A stretch of DNA of 8,712 nucleotides from Candidatus Thiosymbion ectosymbiont of Robbea hypermnestra (GCA_020443945.1 JAIZWN010000739.1:1-8712); one strand, 5' to 3'. Positions 1 to 6,531 are shown, counted from the stretch's first letter. Program-made: numbers and translations. The notes: generated by a model from the sequence alone, not told the origin.

Positions 1-183
1 GTTGAGCTGCGCCATCAAGGCCAGCAGGCAGCTGGTCTTGCCGGTCTGGCGCGGGGCGTGGAGGACGAAGTAGCGTTCCTCCGCGATCAAGCGGCGGATT
101 TCGTCCATATCCCAACGCGAGAGGGGAGGAACGCTGTACTGTTTGTCCGGCTTTGCCGGGCCGGCAGTACTGAAGGTTTTCAT
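1..183 (-). CDS. P-loop ATPase, 5' part only (truncated by window edge)
   Basis: The first 61 codons of a minus-strand gene are visible; the rest lies beyond base 1. The protein begins MKTFSTAGPAKPDKQYSVPP and continues to a beta-strand and Walker A loop, FVLHAPRQTGKTS, at about residues 39-51, with lysine 49 in the nucleotide-binding position. From memory this resembles a widespread group of bacterial ATP-binding proteins starting with 'NTAGP...PPL' and carrying 'APRQTGKT'; their cellular role is not established, so no function is assigned. GAGGA lies 5 nt before the ATG at 181-183, supporting this start. The gene is divergent from the CoA-transferase pair, with a 359-nt gap. ATP binding is fairly sure; the family beyond that is not, since Walker B and the C-terminal region are missing from the window. 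Confidence 0.8.
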   Translation of the reverse strand, partial: MKTFSTAGPAKPDKQYSVPPLSRWDMDEIRRLIAEERYFVLHAPRQTGKTSCLLALMAQLN

Positions 184-542
184 CGTTGTCCTCAAAGCAG
201 ACCCTACATTGGGTTTTTCCGCCACCCTCATGCGATCGATGGTATCAATTCTAAACCTTGTTTCTGGGATTCAGACCCGCTTTCCCTTATTTTTCAGGCC
301 GAGTAGGGAACGGTCGACCTGCCGTTCCGAAGAGTCGGCGCCGGTCTCTGAACGCCAGGTCGGGCATCGCCTATCGACAGAATAAAGTGAAATGGGGTAC
401 TTAGCCACCAGATACCGACTACGGAGGCGGGGTAGGGGATAATCCCATGCCTGAACGCGGGCTTTACGTTTCGGCACCAAATATGGTTCACTCCCCCTGC
501 CGCAGGTGTGCCTGCATCATCGAAGCGAAACAGGGGTAGGCA
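184..542. other. Divergent intergenic region
   Basis: This gap lies between two genes that point away from each other and should hold both promoters. I cannot name a convincing -35/-10 pair. It holds a 7-bp inverted repeat, GGAACGG at 307-313 with CCGTTCC at 322-328, and a small one, GCAGG at 502-506 with CCTGC at 511-515, about 27 nt before the smtA start. A copy of the ATGGGGTAC motif seen elsewhere in the window is at 392-400. No open frame here looks like a gene. Confidence 0.6.
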
Positions 543-1856
543 ATGAGCCAAGAAACGCAAAAATCCGGCGTTGAGGAGACCCGGCCGGCGGCGGAGGACG
601 CCAATACCGAGAAGCCGACCGGTCAGACCCAGGGGCAGCCCGCCGCCGCGCCGAAGGACTTGCCGCTCGACGGCATTCGGGTCGTGGACGTGGGCAATTT
701 CATTGCGGGGCCTTATGCGGCCTCGATCCTGAGCGAGTTCGGGGCCGAGGTCTATAAGGTGGAGTATCCGATTGCCGGCGATCCGATGCGGGCCTTGGGC
801 ACTCCCTCCCATCGCCAGGACTCGACCCTGTTTTGGCTGAGCGAGGCCCGCAACCGCAAGTCCGTGACCATCAATCTGCGCCAGCCCACCGGGGCCAAGC
901 TGTTTCGGAAGCTGGTGACCAAGTGCGATGTGGTGGTGGAAAGCTTCCGACCGGGCACCATGGAGAGCTGGGGGGTCGGCTGGGAGGAGCTGCGGAAGGA
1001 TAATCCGGGCCTGGTGATGCTGCGGGTTACCGGCTATGGTCAGACCGGTCCCTTCAAGGATCACCGCGGCTTTGCGCATCTGGCCCACGCCTTCGGCGGG
1101 CTTGCTTATCTGTGCGGTTTTCCCGGACAAACGCCGACGATTCCCGGACCCAATCCGCTGGCCGATTATATGGTGAGCCTGTATGGGGCGATCGGCATCA
1201 TGCTGGCCTTGCGCCACCGGGAGCAGACCGGGCGGGGCCAGTATATCGATATCGGAACTTACGAGGCGGTGTTCCGCCAGCTGGACGAGATGGCGACGGC
1301 CTACGGGGTCCACGGCAAGATCCGCGAGCGCGAGGGGGCGGGGACCATCATCGCCTGTCCCCACGGCCATTTCCGCACCAAGGACGACAAGTGGGTGGCG
1401 ATTGCCTGCACCAATGACAAGATGTTCGCCCGCCTGGCCGAGGATGCGATGGAGCGGCCGGAGCTGGCCGCCGAGGGGACCTTCGGGCTCAAGCACAAGC
1501 GACTGGCCGCCCGGGAGGAGGTCGACCGCCTGGTGGGCGAGTGGACGGCCGCCCTGACCCGCGACGAGCTGATGAAAAAATGTCTGACGGCGCAGGTTCC
1601 CATCGGAGCGTTGAACAGCATCGCCGATATCTTCGCCGATCCCCACTACCAGGCGCGCGGCAATCTGGCCACCATCAATGATCCGGAGGTGGGCGAGATC
1701 ACGGTGCCGGGCGTCATCCCGCGCTTGTCGGAGACGCCGGGGCGGATCGATCATCTGGGGCCGCCGCTCGGGAATATGACCGATCAGGTGCTCGGAGAGC
1801 TGCTCGGGCTGACCGCCGCCGAGCTCGCCCAGTTTCATAAGAATCACGTGGTCTGA
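543..1856 (+). CDS. smtA: Family III CoA-transferase, SmtA-like subunit of succinyl-CoA:L-malate CoA-transferase
   Basis: A 437-residue CaiB/BaiF-type enzyme that should move CoA between acyl-CoA and a free carboxylic acid in the cytoplasm. Residues 1-38 are a low-complexity E/P/Q/A-rich extension. The family fold starts at LPLDGIRVVDVGNFIAGPYA (about 40-59) and continues through KVEYP, ESFRPGT (133-139) and GYGQTGP (164-170). The aspartate of PLADYM, D208, aligns with the catalytic Asp169 of formyl-CoA transferase. The close match to the next gene, together with recalled Chloroflexus SmtA/SmtB sequences, points to succinyl-CoA:L-malate CoA-transferase, an enzyme of the 3-hydroxypropionate bi-cycle. 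Citramalate, itaconate or mesaconate as acceptor cannot be excluded. AGGGG lies about 7 nt before the ATG and no alternative start fits the fold. The stop is 16 nt before smtB. Family is near certain; the substrate is inferred. Confidence 0.85.
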   Translation: MSQETQKSGVEETRPAAEDANTEKPTGQTQGQPAAAPKDLPLDGIRVVDVGNFIAGPYAASILSEFGAEVYKVEYPIAGDPMRALGTPSHRQDSTLFWLSEARNRKSVTINLRQPTGAKLFRKLVTKCDVVVESFRPGTMESWGVGWEELRKDNPGLVMLRVTGYGQTGPFKDHRGFAHLAHAFGGLAYLCGFPGQTPTIPGPNPLADYMVSLYGAIGIMLALRHREQTGRGQYIDIGTYEAVFRQLDEMATAYGVHGKIREREGAGTIIACPHGHFRTKDDKWVAIACTNDKMFARLAEDAMERPELAAEGTFGLKHKRLAAREEVDRLVGEWTAALTRDELMKKCLTAQVPIGALNSIADIFADPHYQARGNLATINDPEVGEITVPGVIPRLSETPGRIDHLGPPLGNMTDQVLGELLGLTAAELAQFHKNHVV

Positions 1857-1872
1857 TTGAGGGGACGTCCCT

Positions 1873-3141
1873 ATGGCTGTTCAGCGCAAACCAAAGGATA
1901 AAGAGACCCGGCACGACGAGGCGAAGGCAGGGACGGAGCCGCGTCTGCCGCTGTCCGGGATTCGGGTCGTCGATGTCGCCACCTTCATCGCCGCGCCCTA
2001 TGCCGCCGGCATCATGGGCGAATTCGGCGCCGAGGTATTGAAGGTCGAGCATCCGTTCGGCGGCGATCCCTGCCGCAATTTCGGGACCGCGACCAAGCGC
2101 GGCGGCGACACCCTCGCCTGGCTCAGCGAAGCCCGCAACAAAAAATCGGTCACCGTCGACCTGCGCACTCCCGACGGGGCCGAAATCTTCAAGAAACTGG
2201 TCAGCAAATCCGACGTCCTGTGCGAAAACTTCCGCCCCGGCACCCTCGAAAAGTGGGGGCTCGGCTGGGAGGTATTGAGCAAGCTCAATCCGGGGTTGGT
2301 GATGCTGCGCATCTCCGGCTACGGCCAGACCGGGCCCTACCGGGACCGCCCCGGCTTTGCCCGCATCGCCCATGCCGTCGGCGGCTTGGCCTATCTGGCG
2401 GGGATGCCCCGGGAGACCCCGGTCACGCCCGGTTCCACTACCCTGGCCGACTACCTCACCGGCCTCTACGGCATCATCGGCATCCTGTTGGCCCTGCGCT
2501 ACAAGGAAAAGACCGGCAAAGGCCAATACATCGACGCCGCCCTCTACGAATCCGTGTTTCGGCTCTCGGACGAAATGGCGCCCGCCCACGCCCTGTACGG
2601 GACGGTGCGCGAGCGCACGGGCCCCCACAACCCGATCGCCTGTCCCCTCGGCCACTTCCGCACCAAGGACGACAAGTGGGTAGCCTTCGCCTGCACCACC
2701 AACAAACTGTTCGAGGCCCTGGCCAACGCGATGGACCGGCCGGAGCTGGCCTCCTACGCCCTCTACGGGCGGCACCAGAAGCGCCTGGAGGCGCGGCACG
2801 AGGTGAACGAGGTGGTGAGCGCCTGGTGCGGCTCCCTGACCCGTGACGAAGTGGAACAGAAATGCAACGAGGCCGGCGCGCCCTACGCCCCCCTCGCCAA
2901 CGTGGCGGACATCTTCGGCAACCGGCAATTCCACGCCCGCCGCAACCTGGTGGCGGTGGACGACCCCGATCTGGACGACACACTCGTCGTCCCCTGCTCG
3001 CTGCCGCGCCTGTCCGAGACGCCGGGGGAAATCAACAGCCTGGGGCCCGCGCTCGGGCAGCACACAGACGAGGTGCTGGAAGACCTCTTAGGGATGAGCT
3101 CCCACGAGATCAAGCGCCTGCATGACAACCGGGTCATCTGA
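1873..3141 (+). CDS. smtB: Family III CoA-transferase, SmtB-like subunit of succinyl-CoA:L-malate CoA-transferase
   Basis: A 422-residue paralogue of the preceding gene, recognisable along its whole length (roughly half or more of residues identical by eye). After a charged N-terminal tail of about 25 residues come LPLSGIRVVDVATFIAAPYA (25-44), KVEHPFGGDP, CENFRPGT (117-124), GYGQTGP (149-155) and TTLADYLTGLYG. D193 takes the place of the catalytic aspartate, so both subunits look active. The stretches GFARIAHAVGG, GMP-TPVTPGSTTLADY and YIDAALYESVFR agree closely with Chloroflexus SmtB as I recall it, better than with other family III enzymes. GAGGGGAC lies about 8 nt before the ATG. The 16-nt gap implies one transcript and stoichiometric subunits of a heteromer. 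Synthesis of malyl-CoA from succinyl-CoA is the expected reaction; a malyl-CoA lyase gene is not in the window. Confidence 0.87.
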   Translation: MAVQRKPKDKETRHDEAKAGTEPRLPLSGIRVVDVATFIAAPYAAGIMGEFGAEVLKVEHPFGGDPCRNFGTATKRGGDTLAWLSEARNKKSVTVDLRTPDGAEIFKKLVSKSDVLCENFRPGTLEKWGLGWEVLSKLNPGLVMLRISGYGQTGPYRDRPGFARIAHAVGGLAYLAGMPRETPVTPGSTTLADYLTGLYGIIGILLALRYKEKTGKGQYIDAALYESVFRLSDEMAPAHALYGTVRERTGPHNPIACPLGHFRTKDDKWVAFACTTNKLFEALANAMDRPELASYALYGRHQKRLEARHEVNEVVSAWCGSLTRDEVEQKCNEAGAPYAPLANVADIFGNRQFHARRNLVAVDDPDLDDTLVVPCSLPRLSETPGEINSLGPALGQHTDEVLEDLLGMSSHEIKRLHDNRVI

Positions 3142-3169
3142 CCTGACATGGGGACCTGATTTCAAACCG

Positions 3170-3217
3170 CAAAGGCGCAAAGGACGCAAAGATTTTTTAC
3201 TTGACTTTGCGCCTTTG
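3170..3217. repeat. Perfect 13-bp inverted repeat after smtB
   Basis: CAAAGGCGCAAAG at 3170-3182 is exactly complementary to CTTTGCGCCTTTG at 3205-3217, with a 22-nt loop. The left arm is part of a short direct-repeat run (GCAAAGG/CGCAAAGG/CGCAAAG). It starts 29 nt after the smtB stop and could end or protect the smtAB transcript. The T-run (3193-3198) lies in the loop rather than after the stem, so it is not a canonical intrinsic terminator; a REP-like element is more likely. Confidence 0.6.
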
Positions 3218-3317
3218 TGGTCCCACTGGCTGTAGCCCGGTAGAGTCCGCCGTGCGGACCGCCTGCCTTGATTCCCCCTCTCCCCGCAACCCCTCTCCCT
3301 CCAGGGAGCCCATGTAG

Positions 3318-3343
3318 GGCGGGAAAGCCCAGCGCATCCCGCC
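3318..3343. repeat. REP-like palindrome GGCGGGA...TCCCGCC
   Basis: The 7-bp arms GGCGGGA (3318-3324) and TCCCGCC (3337-3343) are perfectly complementary around AAGCCCAGCGCA. The arrangement matches the 'TAGGGCGGGAAAGC..AGCGCATCCCGCC' dispersed repeat common in proteobacterial intergenic DNA (recalled, not searched). Confidence 0.55.
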
Positions 3344-3373
3344 GGATTTCCGGCATCCCAGCCGGAATGACGG
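3344..3373. repeat. Dispersed repeat, copy 1 (GGATTTCCGGCATCCC...GCCGGAATGACGG)
   Basis: First of three related copies in the window (others at 3775-3804 and 6602-6631). The arms TTCCGGC and GCCGGAA can pair. It directly follows the REP-like palindrome at 3318-3343. Confidence 0.55.
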
Positions 3374-3422
3374 TCAGATGTTTCGTGTGCCTGCGGGACA
3401 ATGCCGTCCGGTCGGTTGGGAG

Positions 3423-3501
3423 CCAGGTAGTGGCAAAGTTCAGAGTGATAGAGATCGAAACAAGGGAATCCCACAGGGATTGAAAACTTACCGCTACCTG
3501 G
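3423..3501. repeat. Nested inverted repeat with CRISPR-repeat-like core
   Basis: Outer arms CCAGGTAG (3423-3430) and CTACCTGG (3494-3501) are exactly complementary, and pairing can resume inside with AAGTT (3436-3440) and AACTT (3485-3489). At the centre AATCCC (3467-3472) and GGGATT (3476-3481) form a tight hairpin around ACA. The right side reads GGGATTGAAAAC, which resembles the 3' end of many CRISPR repeats. Only one copy exists, so this is not an array. It ends 25 nt before the small membrane protein gene and could be a structured leader, a solo CRISPR repeat or a mobile-element remnant. Confidence 0.45.
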
Positions 3502-3526
3502 AGGTTTATCCAGCCAAGGAGTCGGA

Positions 3527-3718
3527 ATGGGAAAGAAACGCGTCTATTTGCTGAGTATCCTGTATATCGCAGGATATGCGATGCTTATCAAGTTCATCTA
3601 TCCCGAGTTGGAGGTGACCGCGCTTTCCACGGTGATTGCCGTCCTCGGGTTCGCTTCGGCTCTGGCGACGAATTATCTGATCAAACAAATCGCGCGGGTA
3701 AAAGCCAAGAAACAGTGA
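3527..3718 (+). CDS. Small two-helix membrane protein, function unknown
   Basis: A 63-residue protein I do not recognise. It has two hydrophobic segments, about residues 7-25 (LLSILYIAGYAMLIKFIY) and 33-53 (LSTVIAVLGFASALATNYLI), joined by a short loop containing PELEVT. Both termini are basic (MGKKR and ARVKAKKQ), so by the positive-inside rule both should face the cytoplasm and the loop the periplasm. A strong AAGGAG lies 6 nt before the ATG, the best ribosome binding site in the window, which argues for a real gene despite its length. It stands alone on the plus strand, preceded by the nested inverted repeat at 3423-3501 and convergent with the TPR gene. Base composition is slightly less GC-rich than its neighbours. 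It is unlikely to be a toxin of a type I system, which are usually shorter with one helix, but that is not excluded. Confidence 0.7.
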   Translation: MGKKRVYLLSILYIAGYAMLIKFIYPELEVTALSTVIAVLGFASALATNYLIKQIARVKAKKQ

Positions 3719-3774
3719 TGGGATATCCCGTAGCGACCGGATCGGACCTGTCCGTTCGCCATCCCGGCAGCGGC

Positions 3775-3804
3775 GGATTCCGGCAATCCCTGCCTGCATA
3801 ACGG
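3775..3804. repeat. Dispersed repeat, copy 2 (degenerate)
   Basis: GGATTCCGGCAATCCCTGCC followed by TGCATAACGG matches the copy at 6602-6631 for 20 bases and then diverges, so the right arm of the hairpin is damaged. It lies in the 204-nt convergent gap 3719-3922, which holds no supported gene. Confidence 0.55.
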
Positions 3805-3866
3805 ACCGCCGCTTCCTCCCCTCGGCTTTCGATTTTCCTGCCGATCTCTCTCGCCGGTCCGTGCTC

Positions 3867-3896
3867 CCGGAGCCGGCGGGATGCCGGCGTTCCCGG
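3867..3896 (-). terminator. GC-rich hairpin downstream of the TPR gene (possible terminator)
   Basis: The + strand reads CCGG-A-GCCGGC-GGGAT-GCCGGC-GTTC-CCGG, a strong stem with a 5-nt loop. It lies 26 nt beyond the stop of the minus-strand TPR gene. No U-tract follows, so an intrinsic terminator is unproven; it may serve as an mRNA 3'-end stabiliser or be another repeat remnant. Confidence 0.35.
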
Positions 3897-3922
3897 ACGG
3901 AATCCGTCGTTGCCCCAGCGGC

Positions 3923-4921
3923 TCAATCCCGCTCTTGCCCCCGAGCCGCCTCCAGCTCGGCCAGTCGGTGCTCGAACCGGGCCGGCAGATCCTTGTAATC
4001 CGGGTGCTCGGGCAGGGCCCCGGCCAGATGCCGGGCAATTTCTAATCCCTCCGTGAAATTGGCGCGGGCCGCCGGCCAGTCGCTGAGGACTTGGTCGGTG
4101 TGACCCAGATTGTCGAGGGCGATGGAGAGATCGCGCAGGGTCTCGGGGTCCTCGGGCTTGTGGGCAAGTCGCGAACGGACGGTTTCTACCAACCAGGCGG
4201 CGGCCTCATTGGCTTCTCCGATACGACCGCGGTGTAGCAAGGCATCAAAGGCGCGCCCGCCGGCCAGGAGGGCGCCGCGTTCGGTACTGCCTTTGTCCTT
4301 CAACCGTCGCCACTCTTGTACCAAGGATTGCTCGGTGTCGCTCAGGGGAAAGGGCTCGGGGCGGGCGGTCGGTCGTTCGGGCGCGGGGTGCGGCGCCGGG
4401 GCGAGCCAGGGACCGGTTTCAAGGGTAAAGTGGCGGATGGCCCAGAGGTCCGGGGCCAGGGATTTGATCCGGGCCTTCTCCGCCGGGGGCAACACCAGGA
4501 TCAGGGGCTTGCGCAGGGTGCGGCGCAGGGGTTCGCGTTGCTCGTTGAGTCGGGCCAGGAATGCGAGACCGGCCTCCCGCCAGGCGGCCTGTTGCCGGGT
4601 CGGCAGGCCGGTGGGCGGGCGGGTCAGGTCCAGCCACACCGGAGCATCGAGGGCTTGTCGATACCGGGGCGGATCGAGCAGGCGTGGCAGCAGCTCGGTC
4701 AGGAGCGCCTGCGGGGTTTCCGGCAGTTGGACCTTCAGGCCGGTGACCCGCGCTCGGTAGAGGTCGGCGAGGTGCTCCCGCAGCCGATCGATGACGGCGG
4801 GCTGGTCGCTGAACAGGAACACCAGGGCAAAACCGCCACACCATTCCAGGTGCCGCTTGAGACGCAGCCAAGCAGCCTTGCCGGCCGGATCGAGATTTGT
4901 CGACACGTGCCAGTACCCCAT
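3923..4921 (-). CDS. TPR protein with inactive-NTPase-like N-terminal domain
   Basis: A 332-residue soluble protein. Residues 30-168 show the strand/helix rhythm of a STAND-type NTPase without a Walker A loop: FALVFLFSD (31-39), VWLDLT (95-100), FLARLNEQREPLRRTL (121-136), LILVLPP (140-146) and APDLWAIRHFTLE (156-168). The 'LN..RE.L......L.LVLP....A.DLW..R...LE' pattern recurs, as I recall, in bacterial TPR proteins and inactive STAND modules. A proline-rich linker spans about 173-192. Residues 213-305 are helical and include one clear TPR-like unit, LRDLSIALDNLGH...WPAARANFTEGLEIAR (262-297), a likely protein-binding scaffold. The gene follows the ATPase by 84 nt on the same strand, so the two probably work together. 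An in-frame TAG lies 10 nt upstream of the ATG, so no earlier start is possible; no clear ribosome site precedes it. Function unknown. Confidence 0.8.
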   Translation of the reverse strand: MGYWHVSTNLDPAGKAAWLRLKRHLEWCGGFALVFLFSDQPAVIDRLREHLADLYRARVTGLKVQLPETPQALLTELLPRLLDPPRYRQALDAPVWLDLTRPPTGLPTRQQAAWREAGLAFLARLNEQREPLRRTLRKPLILVLPPAEKARIKSLAPDLWAIRHFTLETGPWLAPAPHPAPERPTARPEPFPLSDTEQSLVQEWRRLKDKGSTERGALLAGGRAFDALLHRGRIGEANEAAAWLVETVRSRLAHKPEDPETLRDLSIALDNLGHTDQVLSDWPAARANFTEGLEIARHLAGALPEHPDYKDLPARFEHRLAELEAARGQERD

Positions 4922-5005
4922 TGCGATTGCTATTGCTGGTCTTCACACTGGAAGGTATGCGTCAGACCCCCACTACAGACACGCAATATTGATTGCAATG
5001 GGGTA
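4914..5005. repeat. 11-bp inverted repeat bounding the ATPase-TPR gap
   Basis: TACCCCATTGC (4914-4924) and GCAATGGGGTA (4995-5005) are perfectly complementary with 70 nt between. The left arm contains the start codon of the TPR gene; the right arm ends immediately before the ATPase stop codon (TAA, complement of 5006-5008). The arms therefore frame the intercistronic gap almost exactly. Folding in the mRNA could hide the TPR start, or the pair may be the ends of a small insertion. Confidence 0.5.
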
Positions 5006-6343
5006 TTAGTCACCGCTGCTGTCCGAATAATGCCGGAGCTCTTCTTGCAGCAGGGGGTGGATGTCGTACCAGGGCTCACCGTTGAGGTAGTTCATAATCA
5101 GGTTGCCGTCTAGGAAGCGGGCCAGATCGGGCAGTCTATCCGTGGTGGGCAGGGCGGTGTCCTTGGTTTGGTGGATGCGGGCCAGCCAGCGGGCATCGTC
5201 CGCGGCGATGGGCAGCAGTTCGTTGCGCAGTTGTTCCTGGACCCGTTGCTCCATGTCTTGGTCCAGCTTCGCGTCCGGCTGAGCAATTCGGGCGGTGCTC
5301 AGGGTGACGGCGCACTCGCGGATCAGGCGGAAGAAGTCCCGCAGATCGCCGCCGGTACAGGCCGCCAGCCGGCGCAGGGTATCCGACGGGATAACATCAC
5401 GCCAGTGTGCATGACGCCGGTCGATGATGGCCTCCATGATTGCGAGCCCGGCATCGTCCGGGGCACCTTCGCGGTCGCGCACATGCACATTGGGCCAGGT
5501 GGTGATGGGATGGCCGCCCAGGGTGCGCCCCAGGTTCTGGGCCAGGGCCAGCAGGAAGGGGGGAATGGTGTAGACCAGATGGAGCTGGGGGAAGGCGAGG
5601 CTGGCGGCCTGGCCGGAGAAGAGGTCCACGACGCTGTTGTGGACCTGGGTAGCCTCGGTACCCGTACCGCGGAGCTGTTCCAGGGAGTCCACCAGCAGGA
5701 CCACCTTGAGGTTCGGGTCGTCCGCCTCCTTGCGGATGGTTTGGACCAGATCCACCACATAGCCCTGGGCGTCTTCGATCAGCCGGCTCAGGTGGCCGCG
5801 CAGATGGTCCTGCACCCGTTGCTTAAAATCCGGTTCGTTCTTGAGCTTGAGGCCGAGCTTGACGGGCGCCCCGGCTTGCTCGAGGTCCAGCTCGAATCCC
5901 GCGAGTTTTACCTCGGCGGTCAGGAACCTTTGCAGGCGCTCCCAATAGCTATGGGTCAGGGCGCGCAGCCCCGCCTCCCGCTCCACCGCCTGGCCCAGGG
6001 CCGTCATCAGGGAGAGCACGAAGTCCGAAGGTTCCAGGGGCTTGGTCATCAACAGGAAATCCAGCATGTTGACCAGAAACACCTTGGCGCCACTTTGTGT
6101 CTCCAGCAGATGCTTGAGGCGGCGCAGCTCGGTGCTCTTGCCGTTGCCCCGGTAGCCGGTGAGTAGGTCCACGCTCTCGGACTCGGACCAGTCCAGGCGC
6201 CGCCACAGGGCCAGGATAGGGTCCCTCTCCGGCGTTTTCTGCAGGATGGGCACATAGTAGGGATCGCCCGGCTCCAGGGGCAGGGCGCCCTTGCCGCTCA
6301 GGCTCCGGTAGAGGTCACGCAGGGGATCGGTTGTGGTGGTCAT
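5006..6343 (-). CDS. STAND/AAA-type P-loop ATPase
   Basis: A 445-residue cytoplasmic ATPase. Walker A is GYRGNGKST at 63-71 (K69, S70). Walker B is VVLLVDSLEQL at 214-224, with D219 for magnesium and E222 as a possible catalytic base. A sensor-like strand LHLVYTIPPF is at 254-263, and GGDLRDFFRLIRE (331-343) fits a winged-helix/sensor-2 region. Residues 130-205, helical and charged, sit between the P-loop and Walker B as an insertion. The C-terminal block ends with LIMNYLNGEPWYDIHPLL (415-432), a pattern I recall near the end of related ATPases of unknown role. No nuclease, protease or membrane domain is visible, so an effector would be a partner, probably the TPR protein encoded 84 nt downstream. 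The ATG at 6341-6343 has only a weak GGAA about 13 nt upstream. ATPase identity is sure; a defence or signalling role is inference. Confidence 0.85.
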   Translation of the reverse strand: MTTTTDPLRDLYRSLSGKGALPLEPGDPYYVPILQKTPERDPILALWRRLDWSESESVDLLTGYRGNGKSTELRRLKHLLETQSGAKVFLVNMLDFLLMTKPLEPSDFVLSLMTALGQAVEREAGLRALTHSYWERLQRFLTAEVKLAGFELDLEQAGAPVKLGLKLKNEPDFKQRVQDHLRGHLSRLIEDAQGYVVDLVQTIRKEADDPNLKVVLLVDSLEQLRGTGTEATQVHNSVVDLFSGQAASLAFPQLHLVYTIPPFLLALAQNLGRTLGGHPITTWPNVHVRDREGAPDDAGLAIMEAIIDRRHAHWRDVIPSDTLRRLAACTGGDLRDFFRLIRECAVTLSTARIAQPDAKLDQDMEQRVQEQLRNELLPIAADDARWLARIHQTKDTALPTTDRLPDLARFLDGNLIMNYLNGEPWYDIHPLLQEELRHYSDSSGD

Positions 6344-6531
6344 CGGGAGATTTTCGTTCCGGGTCGGTTACCGGTTTCCGGCAAAAGTATCCGCACCGCA
6401 AAGGTATGATGCGACTGTTCCCATGCTCTATTTTCGCGGAGCCGCCGCCAACGGTTCCCGGGCCGACGAATGCGCGTGTGGAGGGGTTTTCCATAGCACG
6501 TAAATCTCATGGCCCCGCCCCTGTCCGCCAT

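Larger units (their letters stand above)
3142..3526. repeat. Intergenic mosaic of dispersed repeat fragments
   Basis: No gene is supported across this 385-nt gap. It is built of several repeat-like pieces in a row: a CGCAAAGGCGCAAAG hairpin (3170-3217); a GTAGCCCGG-type fragment near 3232; a CCCCTCTCC-rich fragment at about 3276-3310; a GGCGGGA...TCCCGCC palindrome (3318-3343); a copy of the GGATTCCGGCATCCC...CCGGAATGACGG repeat (3344-3373); and a nested inverted repeat (3423-3501). Such pieces are typical of REP/MITE-like families in proteobacterial gaps. Confidence 0.65.

Noticed and set aside
203..218. Terminator-like ACCC...GGGTTTTT
   Set aside because: A 4-bp stem only, and on the plus strand no gene ends there.
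307..328. GGAACGG/CCGTTCC inverted repeat as a terminator
   Set aside because: No T-run follows on either strand and both flanking genes start, rather than end, at this gap.
294..1847. Long minus-strand open frame (517 codons) opposite smtA
   Set aside because: It is antisense to a clear CoA-transferase; its composition (H, R, G, L, P-rich) is a codon shadow of a GC-rich gene and shows no domain.
1714..3063. Long minus-strand open frame (449 codons) opposite smtB
   Set aside because: Same reason: mirror of a well-supported gene, no recognisable motif, no ribosome site evident.
3466..3487. CRISPR array
   Set aside because: Only one repeat-like unit; no second copy at spacer distance and no cas gene. 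Kept only as a CRISPR-like core.
3681..4038. Minus-strand open frames in the convergent gap
   Set aside because: Translations such as the 'GIPPAPGA/SGNAGIP' type come from dispersed repeats; no start signal or domain.
4316..5113. Plus-strand 265-codon open frame opposite the TPR gene
   Set aside because: Overlaps the TPR and ATPase genes in antisense and crosses their boundary; no domain seen.
5168..6166. Plus-strand 332-codon open frame opposite the ATPase
   Set aside because: Shadow of the ATPase coding strand; low-information Q/G/E/V-rich translation.
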